From the NCBI GenBank assembly GCA_965227095.1, contig CBDDFL010000001.1:310001-374000 (forward strand): a stretch of DNA of 64,000 nucleotides, read 5' to 3'. The notes under the pieces were generated by a model, which saw only the letters and a program-made list of their open reading frames with translations, was not told where the DNA came from and did not search any database. The position numbers were made by a program, and so were the translations under genes. Positions 45,205-54,489 of this stretch are shown piece by piece; the stretch's first letter is position 1; every line of letters starts with the position of its first letter. The DNA is from JANQMY01 sp965227095 (lineage in GTDB: Bacteria; Pseudomonadota; Alphaproteobacteria; JANQMY01).

Positions 45205-45834
45205 ATGAACGCTCAATCCGACACCAGACGCCCACAGCAAGATCGTGCGCGGCAAACACGAGAAGCCATCCTAGGTGCCACCACCCGAATCCTCGGCGCC
45301 GAAGGGGCGAAAGCAGTCACCCATCGCCGTGTCGCCGACTTAGCCGGCGTTTCTTTGGCCTCAACCACTTATCACTTTAAGAACAAATCAGAACTGTTGT
45401 CCGCCGCATTTGATTGGCTTATCCACATTTACATCACGCAGGTCAGGACACGACTGAGAGTGTCGATGAAAAATGACTACACGCAAAAAGGTCTCGCCAC
45501 ACTCCTAATCAACATCTCTCGACACTCCCTACGCAAGGAAACCAATCGACATCTCATTGCCGCATGGTACGAGTTTATGCTGGAAGCAGCCCGAAACCCT
45601 GACCTTCAAGAAACAGCCAACAAATGGTATTCGGACACATGCAAATACTATGAAGAAATCTTGTACAAATGTAACAGCCGAGATCCGCGAGAAGATGCAA
45701 GACGACTCGTTGACTGCATGATCGGGTACGAGATGTCTTCGCTCGCTGCGGGGAAAGAAAATTACGGGGCCCGCAGATTGAGCCAGGCATATACTCGACT
45801 GGTCGAAAGCATGTTTGATGACCAAGACAAATAA
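45205..45834 (+). CDS. TetR-family regulator 1 of cluster B
   Basis: A 209-residue regulator. The helix-turn-helix (VTHRRVADLAGVSLASTTYHF) lies about 35-56 residues from the ATG at 45205; upstream frame extension to 45112 lacks family sequence. The C-terminal domain is the type common in TetR regulators of catabolism. Its 3' end overlaps the second TetR gene by 17 bases. Both share the pattern VTHR-V-AGVS-TTYHF, so they are paralogues. It is the leading candidate for binding GTACA-TT-TGTAC, since such sites surround it and a degenerate copy precedes it. Confidence 0.87.
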   Translation: MNAQSDTRRPQQDRARQTREAILGATTRILGAEGAKAVTHRRVADLAGVSLASTTYHFKNKSELLSAAFDWLIHIYITQVRTRLRVSMKNDYTQKGLATLLINISRHSLRKETNRHLIAAWYEFMLEAARNPDLQETANKWYSDTCKYYEEILYKCNSRDPREDARRLVDCMIGYEMSSLAAGKENYGARRLSQAYTRLVESMFDDQDK

Positions 45835-46465
45835 AAGCAAGAAGGAGGTCGAGAAGGCCGAGCGCCGACAGCGGGGCCAAGCGACCCACGACAAGTGTGT
45901 GGCAGCAGCTTTGCGCCTTCTATCTCGACACGGAGCCAACAGCGTTACCCATCGTTCGGTCGCAACCGAAGCCGGTGTCTCTGTTGCAGTTACGACCTAT
46001 CATTTCGACTCTCGCGACGAAATCCTAGAGAAAGCCTATCAGCTGCTCTATGAGCAAGAGGTCGAGCGCTGGCGCGAAACCAATAAAGTCATAAAGAACG
46101 AGAACGCCACCCGCGAGGAAATAATCGATCGCCTGAGCACGCGTCTCATTAGAGAGACAACAGAATTCAAGGACCAGACCATGGCCGCGTTCGAGCTGAC
46201 ATTCGAGGCGTTCCGGTCTCCGGAATTGAGTACCGCTATTGGCAATATTAATAAGGTCCGCATGGCCTATTGGCGGAAAACCGCAGAGCAGGCTGGTTCG
46301 CAAGATGCGGCACTAGACGGTCAGCTACTGCAGTGTTCCGTACTTGGGAAATCTCTCTGCCTGATGGCACGCGGCAAAGTCGACTCAGAACTTGCGAGAA
46401 CCAGAAGCAAGTTTGACTATGACTTTAAATCTCTATTTCCCGAAAAGAAGTCAAATCGCAGTTAG
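45818..46465 (+). CDS. TetR-family regulator 2 of cluster B
   Basis: A 215-residue regulator whose ATG lies inside the end of the first TetR gene, showing translational coupling. The N-terminus is lysine-rich and charged (TKTNKSKKEVEKAERRQR), then a helix-turn-helix (VTHRSVATEAGVSVAVTTYHF) closely like that of its neighbour. The ligand-binding half differs more. Likely role: a second sensor for the same operators or a heterodimer partner. A hairpin terminator lies 19 bases after the stop. Confidence 0.86.
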   Translation: MTKTNKSKKEVEKAERRQRGQATHDKCVAAALRLLSRHGANSVTHRSVATEAGVSVAVTTYHFDSRDEILEKAYQLLYEQEVERWRETNKVIKNENATREEIIDRLSTRLIRETTEFKDQTMAAFELTFEAFRSPELSTAIGNINKVRMAYWRKTAEQAGSQDAALDGQLLQCSVLGKSLCLMARGKVDSELARTRSKFDYDFKSLFPEKKSNRS

Positions 46466-46483
46466 CAATAGGGTGCAAAAAAA

Positions 46484-46510
46484 AGCCGGCACTGCAAGAC
46501 AGTGCCGGCT
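46484..46510 (-). terminator. Terminator between the TetR pair and the TonB receptor
   Basis: AGCCGGCACTG pairs with CAGTGCCGGCT around CAAGA (11-base stem). On the minus strand a T8 run follows, so it ends the receptor transcript; it can also act on the convergent TetR transcript. Confidence 0.9.
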
Positions 46511-46534
46511 ATTTAAGTCTGGGAGGTCGAATGA

Positions 46535-48835
46535 CTAGTTGTAAGAATAAGACGCGGTGAAACCGAACTCCCTCGGCGCACCGTAACTGCGGAGCCGATA
46601 CCCAAAGAACCCACTCAGATCGACCGCTCGGATGGCATATTCTTCATCCGTCAAGTTTTTGCCCCATAACGTCAAAGACCAATCCTGATCAATGTTTTCG
46701 AAAGATACCGATGCGCCAAACACGTTGCGCCGCTCGAACACTAAATTCCGATCATTGGTGAGACCATCGAACTCATCCGACTGATACGTCCATTCGCCGC
46801 GCAGCGAGAGCGTCCCAGCATTCGGAACGTCGTAGTAAAACGTTGGTATCAGAGATGCGCTATAGTTGGGCGCCCGAGGAAACTCGTTGCCCGCCAAATT
46901 TCCGCCAAGTCCCGTATCGAGTTCCAGAAACTTCGTCTCTTGCCAACCGAATGCACCTTGAAGAGAGAAGAAATCCGCTGGTTTTGCAACGAATTCGAGT
47001 TCAATCCCCTTTGCTCTCGACCGCCCGGAGTTCGTGATGTCAACAAAGAAGCCGCTCCCCCCGAGTGAGGTCTCCTCTGCTTGCTGATCTTTGTAGTTAT
47101 ACAGATAGGCAGCAAGATTGAGCCGAAGACGGCGATCGAACAGATCCGATTTGAGGCCAACTTCGTAGGCGGTAAGGTTTTCGGCGTCAAATGCACCGTT
47201 GCCGCTTGATGGTCGGGTTGCAAAACCGCCTTCCCGGAAACCTTTGGACCACGAGCCATAGACCATAGTGTCTTCGTTTACATCGTAGCTGATGCCCACC
47301 TTCGGCGTGACTTTCGAGAACGTCTGCTCCACAAGGGCAATTTCTCCGCCAGTGGAGGTCAAAGTGACGCCACCCGGCACCTCATCGAATGGGTTCGAAC
47401 CATCATAGAATGGATTACCTAACCCGCCAATTTCGATGCGTGAGATAGGACGTTGAAATTCTACATCCGTGGTGGTGTATCTCAGTCCAGCCTCGATACG
47501 CAGATCCGGTAGAATTCTATATCCTGCGTGACCAAAGGCCGAAAACGTATCCGTTTCGGTATTCACCACATTTCGTGTAATTCCCGAACTCAATACCGGC
47601 GCGCCAAACACGGAGAGCGGATAACCGAGTTCGCGCTCAATCCCGAAAATGTCGAGGGTCGAATCCTGCTGTCCCTGATAGCCGTAGTAGTAGAGGCCAG
47701 CGACGGTGTCGAGGCGCTCATTCTCGTAATGAAACCTCAGCTCCTGACTCACCGCCTCTTCTTCGAGCCGCAAATACTGCTGAAACAGGTTGAATGGCGT
47801 GCCGTCGATATCGCTATTGTCATTCTCGAAGATCGTATTGCGATACCCTGTTATTGACACAACGCGGTATGGGCCCGACGACCACTCGCCGGTCAGCGAG
47901 GCGCCCCAGTTTCGGGCCATCTCTTCGTTATTCGAATTGTATGAAACCTCATGGACATCACCATCGGTATCCGCATAAGTGCCGCTCAAGAAAAATCCCG
48001 ACAGGTCGAGACTGCCGTCCTCCGCATTGAAACCCGGATATGTGGTGTTATCCATGCTGTAGTCACCGGAAAAGGTGAACTCGAGATTCGGCGTCGCCTT
48101 ATAGATGGCAGAGCCCCGCAGCGTAAGGCTATCCAGGTCGTCGACGTCAGCACCGGATTCATTGAAACGCACATCCGGCGTCGAGAAGTTGTTGTCCACT
48201 CGGCCGTTTCTGCCGACATATGCAACGCCGAACCGCCCCAAGAGCTTATCCTGCACCAAGGGTCCAGACAGCGATGCACGAAGATCTTTGCGGCTGAAAT
48301 TTCCGTAGGAAGCCCGAGCATTAAAATTGAACTCGTCGCCTGGCTTTTTGGTGATGATGTTAATCACGCCGCCCAGCGTGTTACGCCCATAAAGCGTCCC
48401 TTGCGGACCACGAAGAATCTCAACCCGCTCCACATCCACCACATTGAACAAGTTACCCCCGGCGGCTCGAATATACACACCGTCAATATAGAAGCCAGTT
48501 GTTGGGTTGTTCGAAATGGCGCTTTCGCCGGATCCCGTCAGTCCGACACCGCGAATTACTGGCACGACGAACCCGACATTCGTGAGAGCGTTGAATGAAA
48601 AATTCGGTAGATATCCGGATAGATCTGCGTAAGAGACCGCATTCAACTTGTCTAGCTCCACCGAGTCGATGGCAGTCACGGCGATCGGTACGTCCTGAAG
48701 CGACTGCTCTCTGTGAGCTGCCGTAATGACGATTTCGTCGAGGCTGGCCATTGCGACGTCTGCCGATACCATAAAAATCGTTACAGCCGCAGACGCCATC
48801 AAAGTTGACCGAAGCGAAAATTTTCCAGAACCCAT
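46535..48835 (-). CDS. TonB-dependent outer-membrane receptor (cluster B)
   Basis: A 766-residue outer-membrane barrel protein. The signal peptide (about residues 1-30, cleavage near VAMAS) leads into the TonB box DEIVITAAHREQSLQD, the plug (RGVGLTGSGESAIS, GPQGTLYGRNTLGGVI) and the barrel, ending in FGFTASYSYN. ATG at 48835 follows GGGGGAG; a longer frame to 48958 runs through the promoter operators and is rejected. It is a paralogue of the cluster A receptor with the same plug motif. Three GTACATTTGTAC-like sites precede it, and a strong terminator follows. Confidence 0.92.
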   Translation of the reverse strand: MGSGKFSLRSTLMASAAVTIFMVSADVAMASLDEIVITAAHREQSLQDVPIAVTAIDSVELDKLNAVSYADLSGYLPNFSFNALTNVGFVVPVIRGVGLTGSGESAISNNPTTGFYIDGVYIRAAGGNLFNVVDVERVEILRGPQGTLYGRNTLGGVINIITKKPGDEFNFNARASYGNFSRKDLRASLSGPLVQDKLLGRFGVAYVGRNGRVDNNFSTPDVRFNESGADVDDLDSLTLRGSAIYKATPNLEFTFSGDYSMDNTTYPGFNAEDGSLDLSGFFLSGTYADTDGDVHEVSYNSNNEEMARNWGASLTGEWSSGPYRVVSITGYRNTIFENDNSDIDGTPFNLFQQYLRLEEEAVSQELRFHYENERLDTVAGLYYYGYQGQQDSTLDIFGIERELGYPLSVFGAPVLSSGITRNVVNTETDTFSAFGHAGYRILPDLRIEAGLRYTTTDVEFQRPISRIEIGGLGNPFYDGSNPFDEVPGGVTLTSTGGEIALVEQTFSKVTPKVGISYDVNEDTMVYGSWSKGFREGGFATRPSSGNGAFDAENLTAYEVGLKSDLFDRRLRLNLAAYLYNYKDQQAEETSLGGSGFFVDITNSGRSRAKGIELEFVAKPADFFSLQGAFGWQETKFLELDTGLGGNLAGNEFPRAPNYSASLIPTFYYDVPNAGTLSLRGEWTYQSDEFDGLTNDRNLVFERRNVFGASVSFENIDQDWSLTLWGKNLTDEEYAIRAVDLSGFFGYRLRSYGAPREFGFTASYSYN

Positions 48836-48894
48836 TTTTCTCCCCCTTTGCTTGGCCAACAGCCAATGAACAAAGCTCCGTTTATCTAAAATCT

Positions 48895-48906
48895 GTACGT
48901 TTGTAC
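48895..48906. promoter_or_regulatory. Cluster B operator before the TonB receptor gene, proximal copy
   Basis: GTACGTTTGTAC, one arm mismatch, 60 bases upstream of the receptor ATG. Confidence 0.7.
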
Positions 48907-48921
48907 TGTTTATATTTTTTA

Positions 48922-48933
48922 GCACATTTGTAC
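48922..48933. promoter_or_regulatory. Cluster B operator before the TonB receptor gene, second copy
   Basis: GCACATTTGTAC, one arm mismatch. It starts 27 bases from the proximal copy, a spacing of about 2.6 helical turns. Confidence 0.65.
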
Positions 48934-49091
48934 TGTTTTTCAAATGTTTCGTGACCAATGAGAGAGGGGGATCGACATCGATCTCTTCCTCAGTAAATCT
49001 ATCGCCGTTCCTAAGCCTAGGGGTAAATGCCTGGGTTTCTGCGGGGATTTCGCGTCAATGCCGCTGACGCAGGGTCAATCTCCATGGTGTT

Positions 49092-49103
49092 GCACATTTG
49101 TAC
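49092..49103. promoter_or_regulatory. Cluster B operator, distal copy
   Basis: GCACATTTGTAC, the same variant as at 48922. It lies about 257 bases upstream of the receptor ATG and beyond the end of the acyl-CoA dehydrogenase gene. Confidence 0.55.
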
Positions 49104-49332
49104 CAGTAAAAATTTATCGATGTACTTTGATCGTCGAAACTCAAGCTTCCTAAAAAAGGATCGCCAACCTTAGTCACTGTAATTAGTGACAAAGGCTGAC
49201 GACAAGAAGTAGCAGCGCCCTGCGCTACCACTGGGAGGAAACGGCCAATGGAACGAACTTCGAAGAATGTCGACTTCTTCACCTTACGGACTAAATCGGA
49301 AACGTGATCAGCTCATGCGTTTACTTGAGCGC

Positions 49333-50493
49333 TCAAAAATCAAGGGCGCGCGCTATTAGCTCCTTTTGAATTTCGTTGGTGCCGCCATAAATTTTTTGGA
49401 CGCGCGCGTCCACATAGGCTCGTGCAATCGGATACTCAAGCATGTAGCCGTAACCGCCGTGGAGCTGTAAACACTCGTCCGCAACTTCACATTGGATTTG
49501 AGATCCCCACCATTTCGCCATCGAACCAGTCGCCTGATCCAGTTCGCCGCCAAGCATCTTTGCGACGCACTGCTCAACAAATGCACGCGTAACCTCGAGC
49601 TTGGTTTTAACTTCAGCAAGTTTGAACCGCGTATTTTGAAAGTCCATCAATCGCTCACCAAAAGCGCGACGCTCTTTAACATAAGCGAGCGTGTCTGCCA
49701 GCATCGCGTCGCACGCGCCGACAGCACTGATACCAATCAGCAGGCGTTCCCACGCAAGCTCCTGCATCAATTGCGAAAAACCTCTGCCTTCCTGGCCGCC
49801 TAAGAGATTTTCTTGAGGCACACGGACGTTGTCGAGAAAGATTTCCGAAGTGTCCTGGCCCTTCATGCCGACTTTCTCAAGATTTCGCCCACGCCGGAAA
49901 CCATCTACCTTATCGGCTTCAACAACGATCAGTGAAATACCGCGTGCGCGCGCCCTACGATCGGTTTTTGCCACAACAATGATAAGATCCGCCACCTGAC
50001 CATTTGTTATGAATGTCTTGGAGCCGTTCAAAACATACGTACCACCCATATTCACCGCATAAGTCTGCACAGACTGAAGGTCTGAACCTGTACCCGGCTC
50101 AGTCATGGCGACCGCGGGTACGACTTCGCCTGAGACGAGCCCCGGCAGCCATCGTTTCTTCTGTTCCTCCGTCCCGAATGCAAGCACATAATGTGTGCAA
50201 ATATTATGGACTCCCCACCCCCAGCCGCTATCGCCAGCCCGCGCTTGCTCATAGGCAGTGATCACATCAAAAATACGGTCACCGCCAAAGCCGCCATATC
50301 GAGCTGGTATAGCCGCACCCAGGAGGCCTGCTTCGCTCGCCTTCTTCCAAAACGTCTTGTCGACTACGCCAGCCCGACGCCATTCTGCGAGATGAGGCAC
50401 AAACTCATTCTGCAAAAACCGCCGTACGGAGCGCTGAAACAGAATGTGTTCTTCTTCCATCCAGGCGGGCAGCCAGTCTTCTTTCGATCCCAT
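49333..50493 (-). CDS. Acyl-CoA dehydrogenase (cluster B)
   Basis: A 386-residue FAD enzyme for the first step of beta-oxidation. GLLGAAIPARYGGFGGD, VAMTEPGTGSDLQSVQT and YVLNGSKTFITNGQ form the FAD/substrate site; LAWERLLIG and YGGTNEIQKELIARAL are in the C-terminal helical domain. It is the last gene of a three-gene unit with enoyl-CoA hydratase and the acyl-CoA ligase, 16 bases after the hydratase stop. Confidence 0.93.
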   Translation of the reverse strand: MGSKEDWLPAWMEEEHILFQRSVRRFLQNEFVPHLAEWRRAGVVDKTFWKKASEAGLLGAAIPARYGGFGGDRIFDVITAYEQARAGDSGWGWGVHNICTHYVLAFGTEEQKKRWLPGLVSGEVVPAVAMTEPGTGSDLQSVQTYAVNMGGTYVLNGSKTFITNGQVADLIIVVAKTDRRARARGISLIVVEADKVDGFRRGRNLEKVGMKGQDTSEIFLDNVRVPQENLLGGQEGRGFSQLMQELAWERLLIGISAVGACDAMLADTLAYVKERRAFGERLMDFQNTRFKLAEVKTKLEVTRAFVEQCVAKMLGGELDQATGSMAKWWGSQIQCEVADECLQLHGGYGYMLEYPIARAYVDARVQKIYGGTNEIQKELIARALDF

Positions 50494-50509
50494 TCAACCG
50501 TTTCCTATG

Positions 50510-51292
50510 TCACCGCCCCTTCCAAACAGGGGGACGCTTGTTCAAGAAAGCATCAAACCCCTCCCTCATATCTTCCATGAGGTAGCATTTGATCGCGGCT
50601 TCTTCCTCCAGCGAACTGGCCGCATCCGCTGAAACCAACCGCAATCTTTCGAAAAGATCTTTCGTCATACTGACGGCAACAGGCGAGCGACTGGCAATAA
50701 GCTCGGCCCACGCTGTTACCGTCTGCTCAAACCTATTGTCATCGACCGCCTGGTTGATCAAACCAAACTGGGCCGCTGTCTCCGCGCTCCACACATTGCC
50801 CGTTAGGGCGAGCTCCTTGGCTTTGCTCTCTCCGATCAATCGCGCCAACAACTGGCTCGACGCGTTAGTGGTGGGTTGATGCATACGCACTTCGCAAGAT
50901 CCGATCTTGGCGCTCTTCTTCGCGATGCGTAAATCGCAGCATAAAGATAGCTCGAATCCGCCGCCGGCTGTTGACCCGCTAATCGCCGCAATGGTCGGCT
51001 TGCTCATTTTGCGCACGAATGACCACGTCCCTGTCATCAGCATCCCGATTTCCCAGATCCCATTAAGGCCTTTCATCGCCTGAAATTCTCGAATGTCATA
51101 ACCGGCGCAAAACGCATCGCCGGCTCCGGCAAGGATCAGTACACGCACGTCTTGATCGCGTTCCACCTCCTCAACGGTTGCACGAAAAGCACGGATCATA
51201 TCTCCGGTCATAGCATTGAGAGCCTCAGGACGGTTTATGGTGATACGCGCGATATGCCCATCCTTCGCATACTGAATTTTTTCTTCGACCAT
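50510..51292 (-). CDS. Enoyl-CoA hydratase/isomerase-family protein
   Basis: A 260-residue crotonase-fold protein. FCAGYDIREFQ and AGGGFELSLCCDLRIA form the oxyanion hole and CoA site. The usual PGAGGTQRL loop is replaced by RMHQPTTNASSQLL, so it may not be a simple hydratase; isomerase, hydrolase or lyase activity is possible. GAGGAAG precedes the ATG. It lies between the acyl-CoA ligase and the acyl-CoA dehydrogenase on one transcript. Confidence 0.85.
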   Translation of the reverse strand: MVEEKIQYAKDGHIARITINRPEALNAMTGDMIRAFRATVEEVERDQDVRVLILAGAGDAFCAGYDIREFQAMKGLNGIWEIGMLMTGTWSFVRKMSKPTIAAISGSTAGGGFELSLCCDLRIAKKSAKIGSCEVRMHQPTTNASSQLLARLIGESKAKELALTGNVWSAETAAQFGLINQAVDDNRFEQTVTAWAELIASRSPVAVSMTKDLFERLRLVSADAASSLEEEAAIKCYLMEDMREGFDAFLNKRPPVWKGR

Positions 51293-51356
51293 GTTCTTCT
51301 TCCTCGTTAGGATGTTCCAGCCTTTATTAAAGGCTACGGAGAGCAGCGATTTCGGA

Positions 51357-53003
51357 CTAGCGGGACAATTTCACGCCCGCTTCTACACGATCCCATGTGG
51401 TCGGCGTGACACCCTGTTCGCGCAGTTTGTACTTTTGGATTTTGCCGGTCGGCGTTTTCGGAATGTCGTTCTGAAAGTCCACATAACGGGGGATCATAAA
51501 ATAGGCCATGCGCGCATCTAGAAATCCGATCAGGTCCTGCGGGTCGATCTCAACGCCGGGTTTGGGCGTGATAACGGCCATGACCTCCTGTTCGGTATGC
51601 TCGTCCCAAACAGGAAATACTGCACATTCGAGAACATCGGGATGCTGGTTTATTTCGTCCTCGACCTCCATGGACGAAATATTTTCACCTCGGCGGCGCA
51701 TCGAATCCGTCAGACGGTCAACAAAATAAAACCGTCCCTCTTCATCTTGATAGCCGGCATCACCGGTATGGTACCAAAGATTTCGAAACGCCTTGGCAGT
51801 GTATTCTGGTTGTTGCCAATATCCTGCAAGGATCTCCCAAGGGCCTTTCGGTCGGACACAAATCTCACCCATCGTTCCTCGGGGGCACTCGCGATCGTCT
51901 TCATCTAAAATTGCGACATCGTATTTGCCTGTCGGAAATCCCACACACTGGTTGTTTGGAAATGGGTGGCCAAAATGATGGATCATCGGCGTTGGGCATT
52001 CCGTGCTGGCATATGCAGCTGAAATCTCAACACCGAACCTTTTGCAAAAGGCTTCGTGCTCAGGAATGACGGGGAACATGCCCACCTTTGTCAGAGAGGT
52101 CTCGCGATCGTCAGGGGTGCTTGGTTGCTGCCAAAGAAAGTTGGCAATGGCTCCTAATAAGAACACCACGGTGCAGTCGTGTTCTTTCACATCCGGCCAA
52201 AAATAGTCATTACTGTATCCCCGCCTTAACACTACAGTACCCCCGTATATCAATGAGGCGTAGCAAACAGCCCATTGGCACCCAACATGAAACAAGGGCA
52301 GACCTGAGGTGTAGAACCGGTCAGCAGAACATAGATGAAAGATTTCCGCGGCAGAGTCAGCATAGCAGAAGGCATGTGATTGCGTGATACACACCCCCTT
52401 CGATGCGCCGGTAGTTCCCGACGTATACATAATGGCCAACAAGTCATTGAAACGAGGACCGTCCGAGAAGTCCGCTGTTGAGTCACTGAAAAGCTCTCCG
52501 AATTCGACGCTTTTGCAGCGTTTGGAGAGTTTAGCCGGCACAGCATTTTTTAGATTTGTTCCTCCGTCCTCGGAATACAAGATCAACGTTGTCAAAGACT
52601 CTAAGCTTTCGCAAACCTCTTCCAGCCGATCTAAATACTGAACATCAACGATGATGGACTTTGCCGTTGAATCGTTGCAAATCCGCCTCAAGATGCTCTT
52701 TTGGTACGCAAGATTTATGGGAACTTGAATCGCACCTCGCTTGCCCAAAGCCGCCCAGATTAAAAGAAAATCGGTCGTGTCAGGCATCATCACCAAAACA
52801 GGCTCCTCGCGATCAATGCCGAACGCCGCCATACCATGTGCCAAACTGTTTGATTGAAGATGCAAGTCGCGATAGCTCAGCGTCTTTCCATCCGTCGTTT
52901 GGACGAATACTTTGTCGCCGCGTTCTTGGGCCTGTCGCGCGATTTGTTGGCCAACAGTGCGCTGTTCCAGCGGTAGATCTAAAGAAACAAACTCATTAGC
53001 CAT
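51357..53003 (-). CDS. Acyl-CoA ligase (cluster B)
   Basis: A 548-residue adenylate-forming enzyme. MYTSGTTGASKGV is the P-loop, YASTECPTPM the A5 motif, WYHTGDAGYQDEEG and VDRLTDSMRRRGENIS the A7/A8 region, and PKTPTGKIQKYKLRE the C-terminal catalytic Lys. It resembles the crotonobetaine/carnitine and fatty-acid CoA ligase group. It heads the unit ligase-hydratase-dehydrogenase. A perfect GTACATTTGTAC site lies 254 bases upstream. Confidence 0.92.
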   Translation of the reverse strand: MANEFVSLDLPLEQRTVGQQIARQAQERGDKVFVQTTDGKTLSYRDLHLQSNSLAHGMAAFGIDREEPVLVMMPDTTDFLLIWAALGKRGAIQVPINLAYQKSILRRICNDSTAKSIIVDVQYLDRLEEVCESLESLTTLILYSEDGGTNLKNAVPAKLSKRCKSVEFGELFSDSTADFSDGPRFNDLLAIMYTSGTTGASKGVCITQSHAFCYADSAAEIFHLCSADRFYTSGLPLFHVGCQWAVCYASLIYGGTVVLRRGYSNDYFWPDVKEHDCTVVFLLGAIANFLWQQPSTPDDRETSLTKVGMFPVIPEHEAFCKRFGVEISAAYASTECPTPMIHHFGHPFPNNQCVGFPTGKYDVAILDEDDRECPRGTMGEICVRPKGPWEILAGYWQQPEYTAKAFRNLWYHTGDAGYQDEEGRFYFVDRLTDSMRRRGENISSMEVEDEINQHPDVLECAVFPVWDEHTEQEVMAVITPKPGVEIDPQDLIGFLDARMAYFMIPRYVDFQNDIPKTPTGKIQKYKLREQGVTPTTWDRVEAGVKLSR

Positions 53004-53460
53004 CCTAATTTCCTTTGTGGTGGTCGCACAGTAGTGATCCGCCCGCGTATGTCGTTATGTCGGGTGAGGCTACAATCCGCTTCTTAGTTTAAGCTCTCGC
53101 ACCAAACCTATAACGGCCGATACATTACTTGTTTGGACAGGTTTCGAGGCGTAGTCGTCGGAATGGATATGGGTATCCACATCGAAATGACCGAAAGGTC
53201 CCGTTACCCCAACTCCGATCCTCGGCCGCATCGCAATCTCACTTATTGTTTAAATAGTACATTTGTACAGTATTTTGAAAATAGTATAATTGCAAGCGCA
53301 TTTCCACATTTGTCTGAACGTCGGCAATCACCCGAGAACTCTTCGTGCAATGAAAAAGTCTCAAACCTTTGGCTAACCCGTGAAAGAGCGATGCCTCGTC
53401 AGAAAACCACTCTTGGAACCGATACGGGAAGCCGCATCATATGCAAATGCGCATAAGCTG
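53004..53460. other. Promoter region of the cluster B ligase gene
   Basis: A 457-base gap without a supported gene. It contains the operator at 53257 and, next to it, a TATAAT-like stretch (GTATAAT at 53285). Confidence 0.55.
53257..53268. promoter_or_regulatory. Cluster B operator before the ligase gene
   Basis: GTACATTTGTAC, perfect arms, 254 bases upstream of the ligase ATG. Confidence 0.7.
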
Positions 53461-54396
53461 TTACGTTCGCTTCCCAATCCACTCAAGAATATCCTGGTAA
53501 ATCTCTATGCGATTGACCTCGTGGAGCAGCTGGTGGCGCGCATCTGGATAGACCTTGTGGGTCACATCGGTAAATCCCTCCGACTTAAGCATTTCATTCA
53601 TCGCTTGCGCCAGTTGGCCGAATTCCACCACGGGATTGGCTTGTCCCGCGAGAACAAGCACAGGCAAATCACGGGGTATCTTGGCCTTGTTTTCGGGACG
53701 GCGGATTTCTTTTTCCGCGCGCGAGAGATCCAACAAGAATCCTATACGCTCCACAAAGCCACATTGCGGGTCTGTTTCATAGGCACGAAGCTGCTCGGTG
53801 TCCCGCGTAAACCATGCCCACTTGGAAGACGCTGGCTCGAACGGCGCATTGTATTTGCGTATGCTGTCCTCCATTCCCTCGGCCGGAGCATCGACGCCAT
53901 GTTCGGCCACATAATCTTCGAGCGCCCCGATCACCTGATCAATTGATTCCGTTTGAGGCAGAGGTGAGCTCAAGATGATTCCAGACAAGCGATCTCCCCA
54001 TCTTTGCGCACAGTCCTGAACTAACAAAGACCCCATCGCGTGACCGACCAGGAACAAAGGCAGCAAGGGATACTGTTTGTTCATGTATGTCGATAGGGTG
54101 CCGAGATCACGCACGATGCCATTCCAAGCGTCCGGGCCGGCAGCACCCAGCCCGCCGGAAATGCTTGCTGCATTCCCGTGCCCCCTGTTGTCGCTCGCGA
54201 CAAAAACATAACCGGCCGCCGACATATACTCAGCAAACTGCTGATATCGGCGTGCATGATCTATGCTGCCATGAACCATAAGCACCACACCTCGGGGTGC
54301 GATCGCCTCGTCGGGGAACCAGACGTAAAAGCAGATTGCTCCACCGTCTGTGGACGCAATCCATTGCTGCCTCCCTGATTTTTGTGAGTCCAACAC
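53461..54396 (-). CDS. Alpha/beta hydrolase, lipase-like, nucleophile Ser replaced by Ala
   Basis: A 311-residue monoacylglycerol-lipase-like protein. VVLMVHGSIDHARR is the oxyanion loop, SDNRGHG a conserved turn, VLAGQANPVV the acid region and DARHQLLHE the His region. The nucleophile elbow reads FLVGHAMGSLL, with Ala (codon GCG) where the family has Ser. It may be inactive, non-hydrolytic or changed in role. It starts with GTG; GGGAG is 7 bases upstream. A perfect cluster B operator lies 94 bases upstream, shared with the divergent SDR gene. Confidence 0.82.
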   Translation of the reverse strand: MLDSQKSGRQQWIASTDGGAICFYVWFPDEAIAPRGVVLMVHGSIDHARRYQQFAEYMSAAGYVFVASDNRGHGNAASISGGLGAAGPDAWNGIVRDLGTLSTYMNKQYPLLPLFLVGHAMGSLLVQDCAQRWGDRLSGIILSSPLPQTESIDQVIGALEDYVAEHGVDAPAEGMEDSIRKYNAPFEPASSKWAWFTRDTEQLRAYETDPQCGFVERIGFLLDLSRAEKEIRRPENKAKIPRDLPVLVLAGQANPVVEFGQLAQAMNEMLKSEGFTDVTHKVYPDARHQLLHEVNRIEIYQDILEWIGKRT

Positions 54397-54489
54397 TTTA
54401 TTGCTCCCGCTTTAGAGAAGAACGTTAAGAGGTTTCACGGCACAGATCGTCGCTCAAAACATCCTGCTATATTTCATACCATTAAACCT

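Larger units (their letters stand above)
48836..49332. other. Promoter region of the cluster B TonB receptor
   Basis: About 500 bases holding three operator copies (48895, 48922, 49092). A 19-codon plus-strand frame at 49248-49307, preceded by GGGAGG, has no recognised homologue and is not called as a gene. Confidence 0.55.

Noticed and set aside
46484..46510. Hairpin considered as an operator
   Set aside because: Long GC stem next to an A/T run between convergent genes fits a terminator better.
49055..49282. 75-codon minus-strand frame upstream of the TonB receptor
   Set aside because: Overlaps an operator site, no domain or ribosome-binding site.
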